A DNA stretch of 64,000 nt from NCBI GenBank assembly GCA_964446955.1, contig CAYUQJ010000007.1, positions 1 to 64,000 of the forward strand. Reading direction: 5' to 3'. Positions 54,196-63,416 of this stretch are shown here, piece after piece; position 1 is the stretch's first letter; each line of letters begins with the position of its first letter. The translations under genes were made by a program, and so were the position numbers. The notes below the pieces were generated by a model, which was given only the letters and a program-made list of their open reading frames with translations, did no database searches and was not told the origin of the DNA. Source of the stretch: Leptolinea sp964446955. Lineage in GTDB: Bacteria; Chloroflexota; Anaerolineae; Anaerolineales; Anaerolineaceae.

Positions 54196-56037
54196 ATGCA
54201 GTTGGAACAATATCTTTTAATTATGATCCTGGTAATCCCATTGGGAATGGTTATGTCCAACCGTCTGCGGATGGACCTGGCCGCTTTATTAATGGCGGCG
54301 TTTCTTGGTTTATTCCAGTTTTTGGGGTTTGCCATGCTCGGTCCTGCAAACTCCCCTGAGAATTCTATAAAAGCAATATCCGGTTTCAGTCAATCAGTGG
54401 TGATCACCCTGATTTCTTTGTTCATTATTTCCCGCGGTCTGGAAAAATCTGGAGTTACGCGGTGGATCGCCCGACAGATCATACGAATCGGCGGGCAAAG
54501 TCCCAACAGGCTTATTGCCCTGTTCGCTTCTGTGACCGCCTTTCTTTCATTATTCATGAACAATCTGGCTGCTGGAGCGCTCGTGCTTCCAAGTGCCATG
54601 GAAGCATCGCGGCAGACAGGGATAAAACCCAGCAAGCTGCTAATCCCGGTGGCGTATGGCAGTCTTTTGGGTGGCACGGCTACTTATTTCACCACCGCGA
54701 ATATAATCATGAGTGATCTTTTAAAAATTGCTCATCCACCTCAAGCACCACTGCATATTCTGGACTTTACCCCGACCGGTGGCTTAATCACAATCGCCGG
54801 TATTATATTTTTGTGGATCTTTGGGAACCGGTTACTTCCAGAGCGGGAACCGGGAATGGGCGCAAAAGCTGTTTCCCGACGGACAGGAGACCAACTGGAA
54901 GAGCTGTACCGGATTGACGAACGGTTGTGGTCAGCCAGAGTTACACCCAATTCGCGTTTGATCGGTCAGTCACTGGTGGAAACCGAAATAGGGAAGAGCC
55001 TTGGAGTGACGGTAATCGCGATTCAACGCGGTTCGGAAGATCTGGTATTACCCCAACCGGATACCACCATTCAAATCAGGGATCAATTGATATTGATCGG
55101 GCGCCAGGAAAAGATCAACCAGATTCAAGATAGCGGTTTAAGAATACAACCTGTTGAAAAGCAATACTATTTATGTTCATTGGGTCTGACCCTGGCCGAA
55201 GTCATCCTGGCACCTCATTCGTCACTGGAAGGAAAAACGCTCAAGGATATTGATCTGCGCCGGAAGTATGGGGTCAATGCGATCGCTTTGAAAAGACTCA
55301 CCCATAGTTATCGCACTGATATTGGAAATATCCCATTGGCTTTGGGCGACTCTTTTTTGATACTGGGTCCCACGGAGCGGATGCGTTCATTGCAAGACAA
55401 CCTGGATGTTCTGGTTCTGGAGCCGCTATCAGGAAGCCAACCGGTCAATGTTCGCCAGACTATTTTAACGGTCACTATAACATTGGCAGCTATTGGTGCT
55501 TCAATTGTGGGAATGCCGGTCTATTTAAGCGTTCTTCTCGGCGCGGTCGCGATGATGACGTTAAATGTGATTAATATGGAAGAAGCATATCGCTCCATTG
55601 AGTGGCAGGCAATATTCCTGATCGCGGGGATGTACGCCGTCAGTCTTTCCATGGTGCAAACCGGATTGGCCAGCCTGCTGGGGAAGAGTATGCTCGCACT
55701 GGTGACACCTTTTGGTGCAATCGGCGTGGCTGGCGGGTCGTATCTTATGACCGCGATATTGACGCAATTCATGGGCGGTCAGGTTTCTGCCCTTGTTACC
55801 GGGCCGGTCGTGATCAGCGCGGCAATAGCTGTTGGTGCCAATCCACAGGCGGTTGCTGTGGCAACAGCAATTGGCTGCTCCGCCTCGTTCTTTACACCGA
55901 TGGCCCACCCGGTCAATATTCTAATGATCGCGCCGGCAAATTATAAATTCAGTGACTTCTTCCGTGCCGGATGGCTGCTTACCATTCTCAGTTTCCTGAT
56001 GTTATTGTTAGGGTTAGTCCTGTTTTGGGGATTATAG
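54196..56037 (+). CDS. SLC13/DASS-type permease with two RCK_C domains
   Basis: 613 aa. N-terminal membrane half (~1-215) with the ArsB/NhaD/SLC13 motif SLFMNNLAAGALVLPSAMEAS. Then two cytosolic TrkA-C (RCK_C) domains (~238-315, SARVTPNSRLIGQSLVETEIGKSLG and ~330-410, ILAPHSSLEGKTLKDIDLRRKYG), then the second membrane half with AIGCSASFFTPMAHPVNILM. Such proteins carry dicarboxylates, sulfate or other anions, using Na+ or H+; the domains are probably ligand-regulated. Substrate unknown. Confidence 0.88.
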   Translation: MQLEQYLLIMILVIPLGMVMSNRLRMDLAALLMAAFLGLFQFLGFAMLGPANSPENSIKAISGFSQSVVITLISLFIISRGLEKSGVTRWIARQIIRIGGQSPNRLIALFASVTAFLSLFMNNLAAGALVLPSAMEASRQTGIKPSKLLIPVAYGSLLGGTATYFTTANIIMSDLLKIAHPPQAPLHILDFTPTGGLITIAGIIFLWIFGNRLLPEREPGMGAKAVSRRTGDQLEELYRIDERLWSARVTPNSRLIGQSLVETEIGKSLGVTVIAIQRGSEDLVLPQPDTTIQIRDQLILIGRQEKINQIQDSGLRIQPVEKQYYLCSLGLTLAEVILAPHSSLEGKTLKDIDLRRKYGVNAIALKRLTHSYRTDIGNIPLALGDSFLILGPTERMRSLQDNLDVLVLEPLSGSQPVNVRQTILTVTITLAAIGASIVGMPVYLSVLLGAVAMMTLNVINMEEAYRSIEWQAIFLIAGMYAVSLSMVQTGLASLLGKSMLALVTPFGAIGVAGGSYLMTAILTQFMGGQVSALVTGPVVISAAIAVGANPQAVAVATAIGCSASFFTPMAHPVNILMIAPANYKFSDFFRAGWLLTILSFLMLLLGLVLFWGL

Positions 56038-56087
56038 GTCCAGTACCAATCTCTGACAGATTTGCGAAGAGTATTCCAAATAATTGG

Positions 56088-56669
56088 TCAATTCGAAGTT
56101 GCGTGAGCAGGGTATGGATGAATACCATCAGCCGATGCCGAAGGTATCCGGTAAAGAAATACAAGATGTTTGCGGTCAAAACCTGACGGTTGCCACCCAT
56201 CAATGCTGGATGAAATGGTAACCACACGCGCGCCGGATCCAAGTTGAGTTTCCAGGTATGGCGCCAGGCGGTTTACATGATGTGATGTCGCATAGATAAA
56301 AACAATATTTGCCGCGGAGACGTCAGTTCGATACATATTTCCCCAACGGAAGGATGCCTGGTCCTGAATGCCTGCCAGTCGAATTCTTGCCAGGGCAGAT
56401 AGGCAGTGAACAGGACTGATCTCAATTCCAACCGCGCGGGCACCAAATTCCTTTACGGCTATGACAAGAACGCGGCCGTCACCCGCGCCAAGATCATAAA
56501 CCATTTCACCCGGTTGAACTTCCGCCAGGCGAAATGCCGCGCGGATTCGCCGGTCGTGGGTGGGAACCCACGGCAATCCGCTGGCCAGGGGAATAATGAA
56601 CCAAAGAGCGGCTGTTATTAGAATTAAGACAGCGAAAAGAATTAAGATTCCGGATACTATTGGTGACAT
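56088..56669 (-). CDS. Membrane-anchored SAM-dependent methyltransferase
   Basis: About 193 aa from ATG 56669. One membrane segment (~5-28) precedes a Rossmann domain with motif I VYDLGAGDGRVLVIAVKEFGARAVGIEIS. The HDRRIRAAFRLAEVQPGE block is typical of a DOT1/Mtf-like group of small bacterial methyltransferases. The usual catalytic NPPY is absent. It is convergent with the SLC13 gene; the intergenic gap is 50 bp. Function not known. Confidence 0.8.
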   Translation of the reverse strand: MSPIVSGILILFAVLILITAALWFIIPLASGLPWVPTHDRRIRAAFRLAEVQPGEMVYDLGAGDGRVLVIAVKEFGARAVGIEISPVHCLSALARIRLAGIQDQASFRWGNMYRTDVSAANIVFIYATSHHVNRLAPYLETQLGSGARVVTISSSIDGWQPSGFDRKHLVFLYRIPSASADGIHPYPAHATSN

Positions 56670-56801
56670 GTGATTTATTCTACCGTGCAAATCCTTGGAT
56701 ATTCTTGTACGATGAAAAGGAAATCACATGTCTTCATGTATGCCATGAAGTACTTCAACGGTCTAATGGGCCCTAAACGTTTATCAGAACGTACCCTATT
56801 G

Positions 56802-58190
56802 CTATTCAACGACATAGATGCCGAATAACACACCGGCATTTCCACCTGCCGGTACATTGACGGTCACCTGGCTGGGAGTGGTGAATTCATAACCTGAGGC
56901 TGAAACACAGTATTGACCGGCGGGAAGATTCCCGACGGAGAACGTACAGCCACCGCCCATAGTAACCGGCGATATGAATCCAACACCACTACAAGGACCT
57001 TCGTGGTACCAGATAGAAACACCTGGACAAGCCGGGTCATCGCCCGCGTCGCGGCTGCCATTGTTGTTATTGTCAGCAAATACCAGCCCGGAAAAACTGC
57101 CCGGTCTGGGGGCTGTAGTGGCGGTCGGGGGGATGGGAGTCGCGGTTGCCGGAACCGCGCACAGGCCGGGGATATCACCGGTTGGGGTGAAATTATAGAT
57201 TTCCCGGCAGGTGCTGTCGACCTGGGCAATGGATTTCAACGGGTAGTTCGCGTCTTTGTACGGCGAACCGGCCTCGCTCAATGTGTAGTGGTCGTTGTAA
57301 TCATACTTCGCGGGATCCTTAATACCGTCGTCCGCCCAGATACTCCATAAAAAGGAGCTGCGCCCACCGATAAGCCCGCGCTTGAATGCCAGCTCTACGG
57401 TGGAACTGCCTTTGGGGGATACCCGCCCCCAGGCAACGTCGGGGTCTGGCATGTTGTCCAGCGAGAAGATGACCTGGTCATAGCCGGTGTAGCCGGTGGG
57501 ACCATCAGCCGACATGGGACGGGCTCCGCCGACCTTTTTGCCCGAATCTTTATAGGCGGTGACATTTTCCATTTGCCATTCCGTTCCGTCCGGATTGGTT
57601 ATCAGAATCAGGTAATTTCCCCGGCCATCGTAATCAGTATCCAGTTCCACGCCATAATTTCCCACGAGGTTCGATGTCTGTGGATTGATGCCATTCAAGT
57701 AGATGGTGAAGTAGATGAAATTATCGTCCGATGAGACTTCCGCCTTGTTGATATCCAGATCGGGACGGAATTGCATGTCATTGGCCGTGAATGGCCGCTC
57801 GTAGATGTTCTTGTTGAATGTGTCACCACCGGGAGCCCGGCCTTCACCGGATGTCCGGCTGGAGTCAGTGTCGGTAAACCAGCGGGACACCCAGCCGGGT
57901 TGTGCCGGTAATAGGATGTGCGGGATGGGTGTCGGTGGAATATCCGCCACGAATTGTGCTTCTTCGGTGGAATCAACGATAGGTATGTCCGCAGGTTCCT
58001 GCCCGGTTGGTATCACTATATCGGTCTGACCTTCGTCTTTCTCTACCATTGAAGTGCTTAATGCCTGGACAGTCTCCCTCAGGTCTTCGGCTTCCGAATC
58101 GGGCGTTAGTCCGGGCATGTTACAACCAAAAATGATAAGGGCGGTCAGTATCAAAAAACTTTGGATAAAGTTCTTGTTTAATGGTTTCAT
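56802..58190 (-). CDS. Lipoprotein with C-terminal SdrD/Cna-B-like domain
   Basis: About 462 aa from ATG 58190 (GGGAGG upstream). A signal peptide with lipobox IFGC anchors it. Residues ~130-345 form a beta-rich globular domain of unrecognised type (VELDTDYDGRGNYLILITNPDGTEW). A Pro/Thr linker (ATATPIPPTATTAP) leads to a ~95-residue Cna-B/SdrD-like module (SGLVFADNNNNGSRDAGDDPACPGVSIWYHEG ... LPAGQYCVSASG). The protein is therefore a cell-surface stalk protein. The domain may bind Ca2+, as SdrD B repeats do. Confidence 0.78.
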   Translation of the reverse strand: MKPLNKNFIQSFLILTALIIFGCNMPGLTPDSEAEDLRETVQALSTSMVEKDEGQTDIVIPTGQEPADIPIVDSTEEAQFVADIPPTPIPHILLPAQPGWVSRWFTDTDSSRTSGEGRAPGGDTFNKNIYERPFTANDMQFRPDLDINKAEVSSDDNFIYFTIYLNGINPQTSNLVGNYGVELDTDYDGRGNYLILITNPDGTEWQMENVTAYKDSGKKVGGARPMSADGPTGYTGYDQVIFSLDNMPDPDVAWGRVSPKGSSTVELAFKRGLIGGRSSFLWSIWADDGIKDPAKYDYNDHYTLSEAGSPYKDANYPLKSIAQVDSTCREIYNFTPTGDIPGLCAVPATATPIPPTATTAPRPGSFSGLVFADNNNNGSRDAGDDPACPGVSIWYHEGPCSGVGFISPVTMGGGCTFSVGNLPAGQYCVSASGYEFTTPSQVTVNVPAGGNAGVLFGIYVVE

Positions 58191-58640
58191 TTCCACCTCC
58201 CCGAAATCTGTAAACAAATGACTGGGAAAACAGACTTCTCATCCCGGACAGCGGGCGGTTTAGATTGGAGATGGTAAGTCGACTTGATGGTATCAAATAC
58301 GGTCACTGGGTTCAATAAGCAAATTGATGGATGTCTTTTCAGGTATGTGAAAAGAATGTAATCAAACGGATTGATCAAAAAGGGAATCAAGATTGAACCG
58401 GTAGTACTTTTATTAACTAACTTCACCGAATGTATTTGAACAAATCAGAAACGAATCTGATCGAGAAGAACCTTGGAAATGCTAAAACCCCGAATACCTT
58501 TCAGAGAAAAGTGGGTATAACGAAATTCAGAATTTGCCCGGTTTTACATATTGGTCCATCGAAATTATCTGAATTCTCAAGAATTCCACCCCCGGGTTTT
58601 ATAGTAACATTATCACTGTTTCAAACATTGAGAGATTTGA
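58191..58640. other. Divergent intergenic region, about 450 bp
   Basis: Promoters of the lipoprotein gene (minus) and the GT2 gene (plus) should lie here. A GAGAG ribosome binding site precedes the GT2 start. I see no RNA gene or clear operator. Confidence 0.5.
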
Positions 58641-59363
58641 ATGAATAACCCGACTGCTCCCGAAAACCAAACAGACCGCGAACACGATCAGAACATCTGG
58701 ATCGTGATTCCGGCATTCAACGAAGAAAAGTGCATCGGAGAAGTCCTGGATAGGTTTTCCCATACGACATATTCGGTTGTTGTTGTCGATGACTGCTCTT
58801 CGGACAGCACGGTAAACGTTGCTTCGGGATACTCTGTGGTGTTGCTCAAACATCTGATAAATCTCGGACAGGGCGCCGCGCTGCAAACGGGTTTTGACTA
58901 TCTTCTACAGAAGACGGACGCGAAATTTGTTGTCACTTTTGATTCGGATGGTCAACATGACATCGAAGACATTCCCAAAATTGTCAAATTGCTTGATTCA
59001 GGTCAATATGATGTTGTTCTGGGCTCAAGATTCCTGCAAACGAACAAAGTGGAAGGAATGCCGTTTATAAAATATGTGGTTCTAAAACTGGGACTGCTCT
59101 TCACAAGAGCAACCACTGGTTTGATGATCACGGATACTCATAACGGCCTGCGCGGTTTTTCGATCGACGCTCTGAGAATGATTCATATCAATCAAAATAG
59201 AATGGCTCATGCGTCTGAAATCCTTTCTCAAGTCGCGAAGCGTCGGTTGCGGTTTCGAGAGGTCCAGGTGAACATCCGGTACACCGATTACTCGATGGGC
59301 AAGGGACAATCCATTTTTAATTTCGTTAACATTCTCTGGGATTTGTTCTGGGGGAGGAATTAA
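58641..59363 (+). CDS. Family 2 glycosyltransferase (DPM1/polyprenyl-phosphate type)
   Basis: 240 aa. GT-A fold with IWIVIPAFNEEKCIGEVLDRF, VVVVDDCSSDST, HLINLGQGAALQTGFDYLL and the DxD-like TFDSDGQHD, then GSRFL. It is of the dolichol-phosphate mannosyltransferase class, using a nucleotide sugar and a polyprenyl-phosphate acceptor. The DUF2304 membrane gene begins directly after the stop codon, a common arrangement in which the small membrane protein assists the transferase. The sugar could feed the GT-C enzymes in this window. Confidence 0.9.
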   Translation: MNNPTAPENQTDREHDQNIWIVIPAFNEEKCIGEVLDRFSHTTYSVVVVDDCSSDSTVNVASGYSVVLLKHLINLGQGAALQTGFDYLLQKTDAKFVVTFDSDGQHDIEDIPKIVKLLDSGQYDVVLGSRFLQTNKVEGMPFIKYVVLKLGLLFTRATTGLMITDTHNGLRGFSIDALRMIHINQNRMAHASEILSQVAKRRLRFREVQVNIRYTDYSMGKGQSIFNFVNILWDLFWGRN

Positions 59364-59741
59364 ATGACCCCTTTTCAAATTTTCATCACAGCATTAATTA
59401 TCTTTTTCCTGCTGTTTTCCCATCGGTATGTAAACATTTTGTTTGAAAGAATCATTACGATCCTCATAACCATCGCGGCCATTTTCCTGGTTCTCTCACC
59501 GGAATCGGCTACTGCGATCGCCCATCTTGTGGGAATTGGTCGTGGGTCGGATATGATCATCTACCTGTTCATGATCTATTCCTGGTTCTGGTTCAATACA
59601 ACCACAAACAAGATGCGCGCTTCCGACCGGGTGATTACTGAACTGGTTCGAAAGATCGCGATTGAAACACCCGTAATTGGAACTTCAGATAAGGGCCTTG
59701 AGCCTCCAGCGTCTTTCAAAGAACGAAAAGATCGCTTATAG
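59364..59741 (+). CDS. DUF2304 small membrane protein
   Basis: 125 aa, three membrane segments (FQIFITALIIFFLLFSHRYV; ITILITIAAIFLVLSPESAT; MIIYLFMIYSWFWFNTTTNKM). The final HxxG-like stretch and basic end are typical of DUF2304 proteins, which are nearly always encoded beside a GT2. The ATG follows the GT2 TAA with no gap, so the two are translationally coupled. Confidence 0.88.
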   Translation: MTPFQIFITALIIFFLLFSHRYVNILFERIITILITIAAIFLVLSPESATAIAHLVGIGRGSDMIIYLFMIYSWFWFNTTTNKMRASDRVITELVRKIAIETPVIGTSDKGLEPPASFKERKDRL

Positions 59742-59862
59742 TTTCCGTCCGGTAGTTTTCCCCTGTGTGACGGGTTTGGTCGTATGGGGGGCGGATAAAT
59801 AATCCAACCCTAATAACGGGAGATCGTCAGAATCATTCTGATGTCTACGACGGTTTCTGCGT

Positions 59863-60519
59863 TTAAGGCACCGGAGTGGATGGGATCGTTGTTGGGACAA
59901 TGGGCGTTACAGGGATGCCAGGTCTGCTTTTCCCTCGTGGCACGGCTGTCTGAGACGGCTCGGTTAGCGGTTTGGTGAACTTTGAGGATATTGACCGGCA
60001 CAGTTCATTGCCGTTTGCGTCCAGAGCGACCACCTGCCAGGTATATTCACCGCCCCAGGGGAATGATTCCACATAACGGGAATACTCCTGTGTGTTCGAC
60101 CGGAAGGTCATTTCAAGTCCGGTCGGGGATGTTACGATCACCTGGTATGAAGCGGCGTCCACATTCGCGGTCCATTCGAAGTTGATGCGTCCAAAGGGGC
60201 CAAATTTCGCGGAGTCTGAGGGGATGCCGGGTTGAAGGCAGACAGATGTGGTAGTGACCGATGGCGTTACCGTCTCGGTCGCAGTTACAGTTGGCGAAGC
60301 GGAGGGTGTTTCGGTTGCCGTTTCTGTCGTGGTAACAGAAGAACTGACGGTTGATGACTGGGTGATTTCCTCCGCCGTAGGTTGCGCGGTATCGTGTCGA
60401 CCGTCATTCGGGTTCGAACCGGTACTCCCCGTACCTGACATTTGTCCGAAAAAAAGAACAGCCGAAATGGCCAGTAATATAAATAGTCCTGTGATGAAAA
60501 AGCGTTGGTTTTTTTTCAT
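59863..60519 (-). CDS. Exported protein with Ser/Thr-rich stalk and fibronectin-III-like domain
   Basis: About 218 aa from ATG 60519 (AGGAAAACAC upstream). A signal anchor (FFITGLFILLAISAVLFFG) is followed by a ~60-residue Ser/Thr/Glu stalk (TVSSSVTTTETATETPSA) and a beta domain with INFEWTANVDAASYQVIVTSPTG and GGEYTWQVVALDANGN, an Fn3-like pattern. Final residues are Pro/Thr-rich. No lipobox is seen. Probably cell-surface; binding partner unknown. Confidence 0.75.
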   Translation of the reverse strand: MKKNQRFFITGLFILLAISAVLFFGQMSGTGSTGSNPNDGRHDTAQPTAEEITQSSTVSSSVTTTETATETPSASPTVTATETVTPSVTTTSVCLQPGIPSDSAKFGPFGRINFEWTANVDAASYQVIVTSPTGLEMTFRSNTQEYSRYVESFPWGGEYTWQVVALDANGNELCRSISSKFTKPLTEPSQTAVPRGKSRPGIPVTPIVPTTIPSTPVP

Positions 60520-60851
60520 GTGTTTTCCTGTGGATGTTAACCGCCCCATAAAATGGTGATGTTAAAACACAAAGTTTATTATAGCAATAATTCTCGTCCC
60601 AGGTCTGATATTTGGATAAACATAAGTTCTACGAGGTTGACTAATGAAGAACCATGGGCATGTCATGCTCCCTGGTAAAGTACGCGATTCATTTTTCTTT
60701 TCGTTGTCGTGACGCATCCTAAGTGGATTCCCCCTGCGATTCGGCTGTGAAAGCGGTTTGTTGCAAGGTCGATTGATAAACCGGAAAAAGGTACGATGAC
60801 ATGCTAAAGGAACAAAAGGCCACGATGTGATACCGATAAACAACTTATCCC

Positions 60852-60895
60852 TTGACAACCACTGTTATCGTATTATTATTAGTTAGTAAAACTAA
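60852..60895 (+). promoter_or_regulatory. Promoter and probable MarR operator upstream of the MarR gene
   Basis: TTGACA (60852-60857), 16 bases, TATTAT (60874-60879). An inverted repeat TTAGTT/AACTAA (60879-60884 and 60890-60895) overlaps the transcription start and suits autoregulation by the gene product. Only about 17 bases of leader remain and no Shine-Dalgarno is visible. The rest of the 60520-60900 gap holds nothing else I can name. Confidence 0.6.
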
Positions 60896-60900
60896 ATATA

Positions 60901-61347
60901 ATGGTGCGTATGAAAACTCAAAGCGATTCTCCTGCAGAAATAAAAATATCAGAGTTAATGAAACGGGTAAGACGGTTGGAGTTGGATTCATTGACCATGG
61001 ATGGAGGGGAGATTTCGCCTGCGCAATTGGCATTGGTCGATTGGATCGCGGCGAATCCCGGATGCGGCATTCAGGATTTGGCTGATGGTTTATCCCTGGC
61101 TTCCCCGACAGTTAGCATCAGTGTACAAAAAATGGAGAAGAAAGGGATCGTTGGGAGAAAGAAGAATCCCACCGATGGTCGATCAATCCAACTATTCCTT
61201 ACTGATTATGGGAATGAAATCCATGCCCGGTATCAAACGTTTCACAGGAAGAAATTTCAACGACTACTTTCTGGATTAACAGAAAGAGAGCAGAAAACCT
61301 TGATAGACCTGTTGGAGCGGGCTCTTGGATCAGATGGATTAAATTGA
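60901..61347 (+). CDS. MarR-family transcriptional regulator
   Basis: 148 aa. Winged-helix core: ISPAQLALVDWIAANPGCGIQDLADGLSLASPTVSISVQKMEKKGIVGRKKNPTDGRSIQLFLTDYG, with the DGRS wing typical of MarR. The C-terminal helix (LTEREQKTLIDLLERAL) is the dimer interface. ATG 60901 or 60910. The next genes (61397 membrane protein, 61757 methyltransferase) may be in its regulon. Confidence 0.92.
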   Translation: MVRMKTQSDSPAEIKISELMKRVRRLELDSLTMDGGEISPAQLALVDWIAANPGCGIQDLADGLSLASPTVSISVQKMEKKGIVGRKKNPTDGRSIQLFLTDYGNEIHARYQTFHRKKFQRLLSGLTEREQKTLIDLLERALGSDGLN

Positions 61348-61396
61348 GATCTTTGTTTTTATAAATGGAAAATATTAAGAATGGAAAAAGGAAAAA

Positions 61397-61630
61397 ATGA
61401 ATAAATTATTAAATATCTGGGTTCGAAGGATTCATCGGTGGTTGGTGTTACCTTTCATTGTGTTGTTGTTAACAGTTTTTCTAACCCGCGGGACCGGTGT
61501 CGCCGATATGGCCCAGCGTTTTCAGGCTGTTTTCATGATACCGCTGGCAATAACGGGTGCTTATCTATTTATCCTGCCATATTGGGCAAAATGGAAACGT
61601 GGTAAGGATAAAACAGCAAATTCCCGTTGA
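61397..61630 (+). CDS. Small two-TM membrane protein
   Basis: 77 aa: WVRRIHRWLVLPFIVLLLTVFLTRG and FMIPLAITGAYLFILPYWAKWKRGK. The HRW start resembles the first segment of PepSY-TM-type iron/flavocytochrome membrane proteins, but the chain is too short for that family. AAAGGA lies just before the ATG. It follows the MarR gene by 49 bp and may be co-transcribed with it. Confidence 0.65.
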   Translation: MNKLLNIWVRRIHRWLVLPFIVLLLTVFLTRGTGVADMAQRFQAVFMIPLAITGAYLFILPYWAKWKRGKDKTANSR

Positions 61631-61756
61631 ATAATCCTGATCCGGTACGAGCGAAAACTTGATACTACTGGCACAAATCCCATATTATTCATCCTGCCCG
61701 TGTCTACTTATCCAGTTGATCTTCGGAAATAATTGGGATTGCAGGAGTGATGACGA

Positions 61757-62398
61757 ATGATCTTCAAGATCAAAGCCTTTATTCTGGATCGATTGATCGC
61801 TGTGTTGGTTTCCCATTCCGATTTTATGGAATCCAGATGGTTCCTTAAGGCGATGGAAATCTTTCCGGAAATGATCAGCTCCACCTATGATGAATCCATA
61901 GCAAAAGATCGAAGCAGTTACCAGGATGTAATCGAGGTGGGATTATTGCAAATCCAGGAAAAACCGGGACGAATTCTTGACCTTTGTACCGGGACAGGTG
62001 TTGCCACGCTTATTGCAAATCAGGTATTTCCCAATACCCCGATCGTTTCAATTGATCAAAGCGAAGGTATGTTAAAGATGGCACGCAGCAAGATTGAACG
62101 ATTGGGGTTCTCGAACATCGAGTTTAAATTGGGAAATGTCCGACGATTACCAGAGTCTGATGGTTCATATGACCTGGTAATCAGCTCAAATGCGCCCGTA
62201 TATTTATCCGAAATCGAACGGGTTTTGACACCGGCGGGGAAATGCCTGATCACTTTTTCGTTTGGCGGGCATTCTTTTTGTAAGATAAAAGACGAGGTAT
62301 CGAAATACCTCAACAAATTTGGATTATCGTTGGTTGACCTTGATGTTGTTGGTCAGGGGTTTTTTATCATAAGTGAAAGAATCCGACCTTGCTCGTGA
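61757..62398 (+). CDS. Class I SAM-dependent methyltransferase
   Basis: 213 aa. Motif I ILDLCTGTGVATLIANQVFP, acidic motif VSIDQSEGMLKMARSKIE, then GSYDLVISSNAPVYLSEIERVLTPAGKCLITFSFGG. UbiE/Methyltransf_11 type. AGGAG lies 10 bases before the ATG. Substrate unknown. The 270 bp that follow show no supported gene. Confidence 0.85.
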   Translation: MIFKIKAFILDRLIAVLVSHSDFMESRWFLKAMEIFPEMISSTYDESIAKDRSSYQDVIEVGLLQIQEKPGRILDLCTGTGVATLIANQVFPNTPIVSIDQSEGMLKMARSKIERLGFSNIEFKLGNVRRLPESDGSYDLVISSNAPVYLSEIERVLTPAGKCLITFSFGGHSFCKIKDEVSKYLNKFGLSLVDLDVVGQGFFIISERIRPCS

Positions 62399-62668
62399 CA
62401 GATGCAAGCCATAGCTTTGGTTATATGTGATCGCCGCTTCCCCTTCAGGTGATGACGCGCGGTTTCTTTCGATCGGCGATTACCCGGTCTCTGAATGTCA
62501 TCCGCGCGCAGAAGCAGATCTAAACGTGGGTGGCTCATATGGATGGAATTATGCGTGGATCGTTTTTCTCCATTCCAGTGCCAACCGCGGGATGACCTTA
62601 TACGCGGGGAGGTATTTCCGCTGGAATTTCCTTATGCTATCGTTGACAGATTATTGTGAAAGTTAACG

Positions 62669-63352
62669 ATGCCTATGAAAAACAAACTTCTTGAACTCTG
62701 GCAGGAATTCCGCGTAGTGTTTAGCGGACGGAACAACACCATCGACACCATTCTGCCGCCACTGATATTCGCGCTGGTGGACTGGTTAGCCGGTTTGCAG
62801 GCAGCGTCCCTTTCCGCCCTGGGGCTGGCCGCTATCCTGACAGTCTACCGCCTGGTTCGCCGCGAATCGTGGTTGTACGCGGTGAGCGGACTTGTCCTGA
62901 CCGCCCTGGCGGCCGGGATGGCGTGGTTCACGCAGAGCGCGGTCAGTTTCTTCCTGCCGGCGCTGGTGACAAGCGGAATTACACTGGCGGCATTGCTGAT
63001 CTCCATCGGATTGGGGAAGCCGCTGGCAGCCTGGAGCAGTCACCTGACGCGTGCCTGGCCGCGGGAATGGTACTGGCTGCCATCCATCCGGCCGGCGTAC
63101 ACCGAGGTCACCTGGATGTGGAGCGCGTTTGTAGCCATCCGCCTGGCGGCGCAGATTGTCCTTTACCAGCAGGGCGAGACGGTTCTGCTTGGGTGGGTCA
63201 ACGGGGTGCTGGATTGGCCGGCTTTAGTCGCGGTGCTGGCTTTGAGCTATGTATACGGCCTTTGGCGGCTGGGGAAGCTGGGCGGCCCATCGGTGGATGA
63301 GTATGTAAGCGGGCAGCCTTCTCCGTGGATGGGACAGAAGAAGGGGTTTTAG
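62669..63352 (+). CDS. DUF3159-like membrane protein
   Basis: 227 aa, about six membrane segments (LPPLIFALVDWLAGLQAASL, VSGLVLTALAAGMAWFTQSA, SFFLPALVTSGITLAALLISIGLGKPL, WLPSIRPAYTEVTWMWSAFVAIRL). The GKPL and Y-x-EVTW-x-W blocks resemble DUF3159 proteins. The role is unknown. Codon use is GC-rich (mostly G or C at third positions), unlike the AT-leaning genes before it. Confidence 0.7.
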   Translation: MPMKNKLLELWQEFRVVFSGRNNTIDTILPPLIFALVDWLAGLQAASLSALGLAAILTVYRLVRRESWLYAVSGLVLTALAAGMAWFTQSAVSFFLPALVTSGITLAALLISIGLGKPLAAWSSHLTRAWPREWYWLPSIRPAYTEVTWMWSAFVAIRLAAQIVLYQQGETVLLGWVNGVLDWPALVAVLALSYVYGLWRLGKLGGPSVDEYVSGQPSPWMGQKKGF

Positions 63353-63416
63353 GGGTGTTATTTGCTCTGGCTGGTCATGTATTCGGCAGCCTGATGGTGT
63401 TCATCCTGTTAAAATA

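Noticed and set aside
62427..62666. A 79-codon plus-strand frame between the methyltransferase and the DUF3159-like gene
   Set aside because: GTG start without ribosome binding site, no recognisable sequence and low-complexity composition; treated as non-coding.
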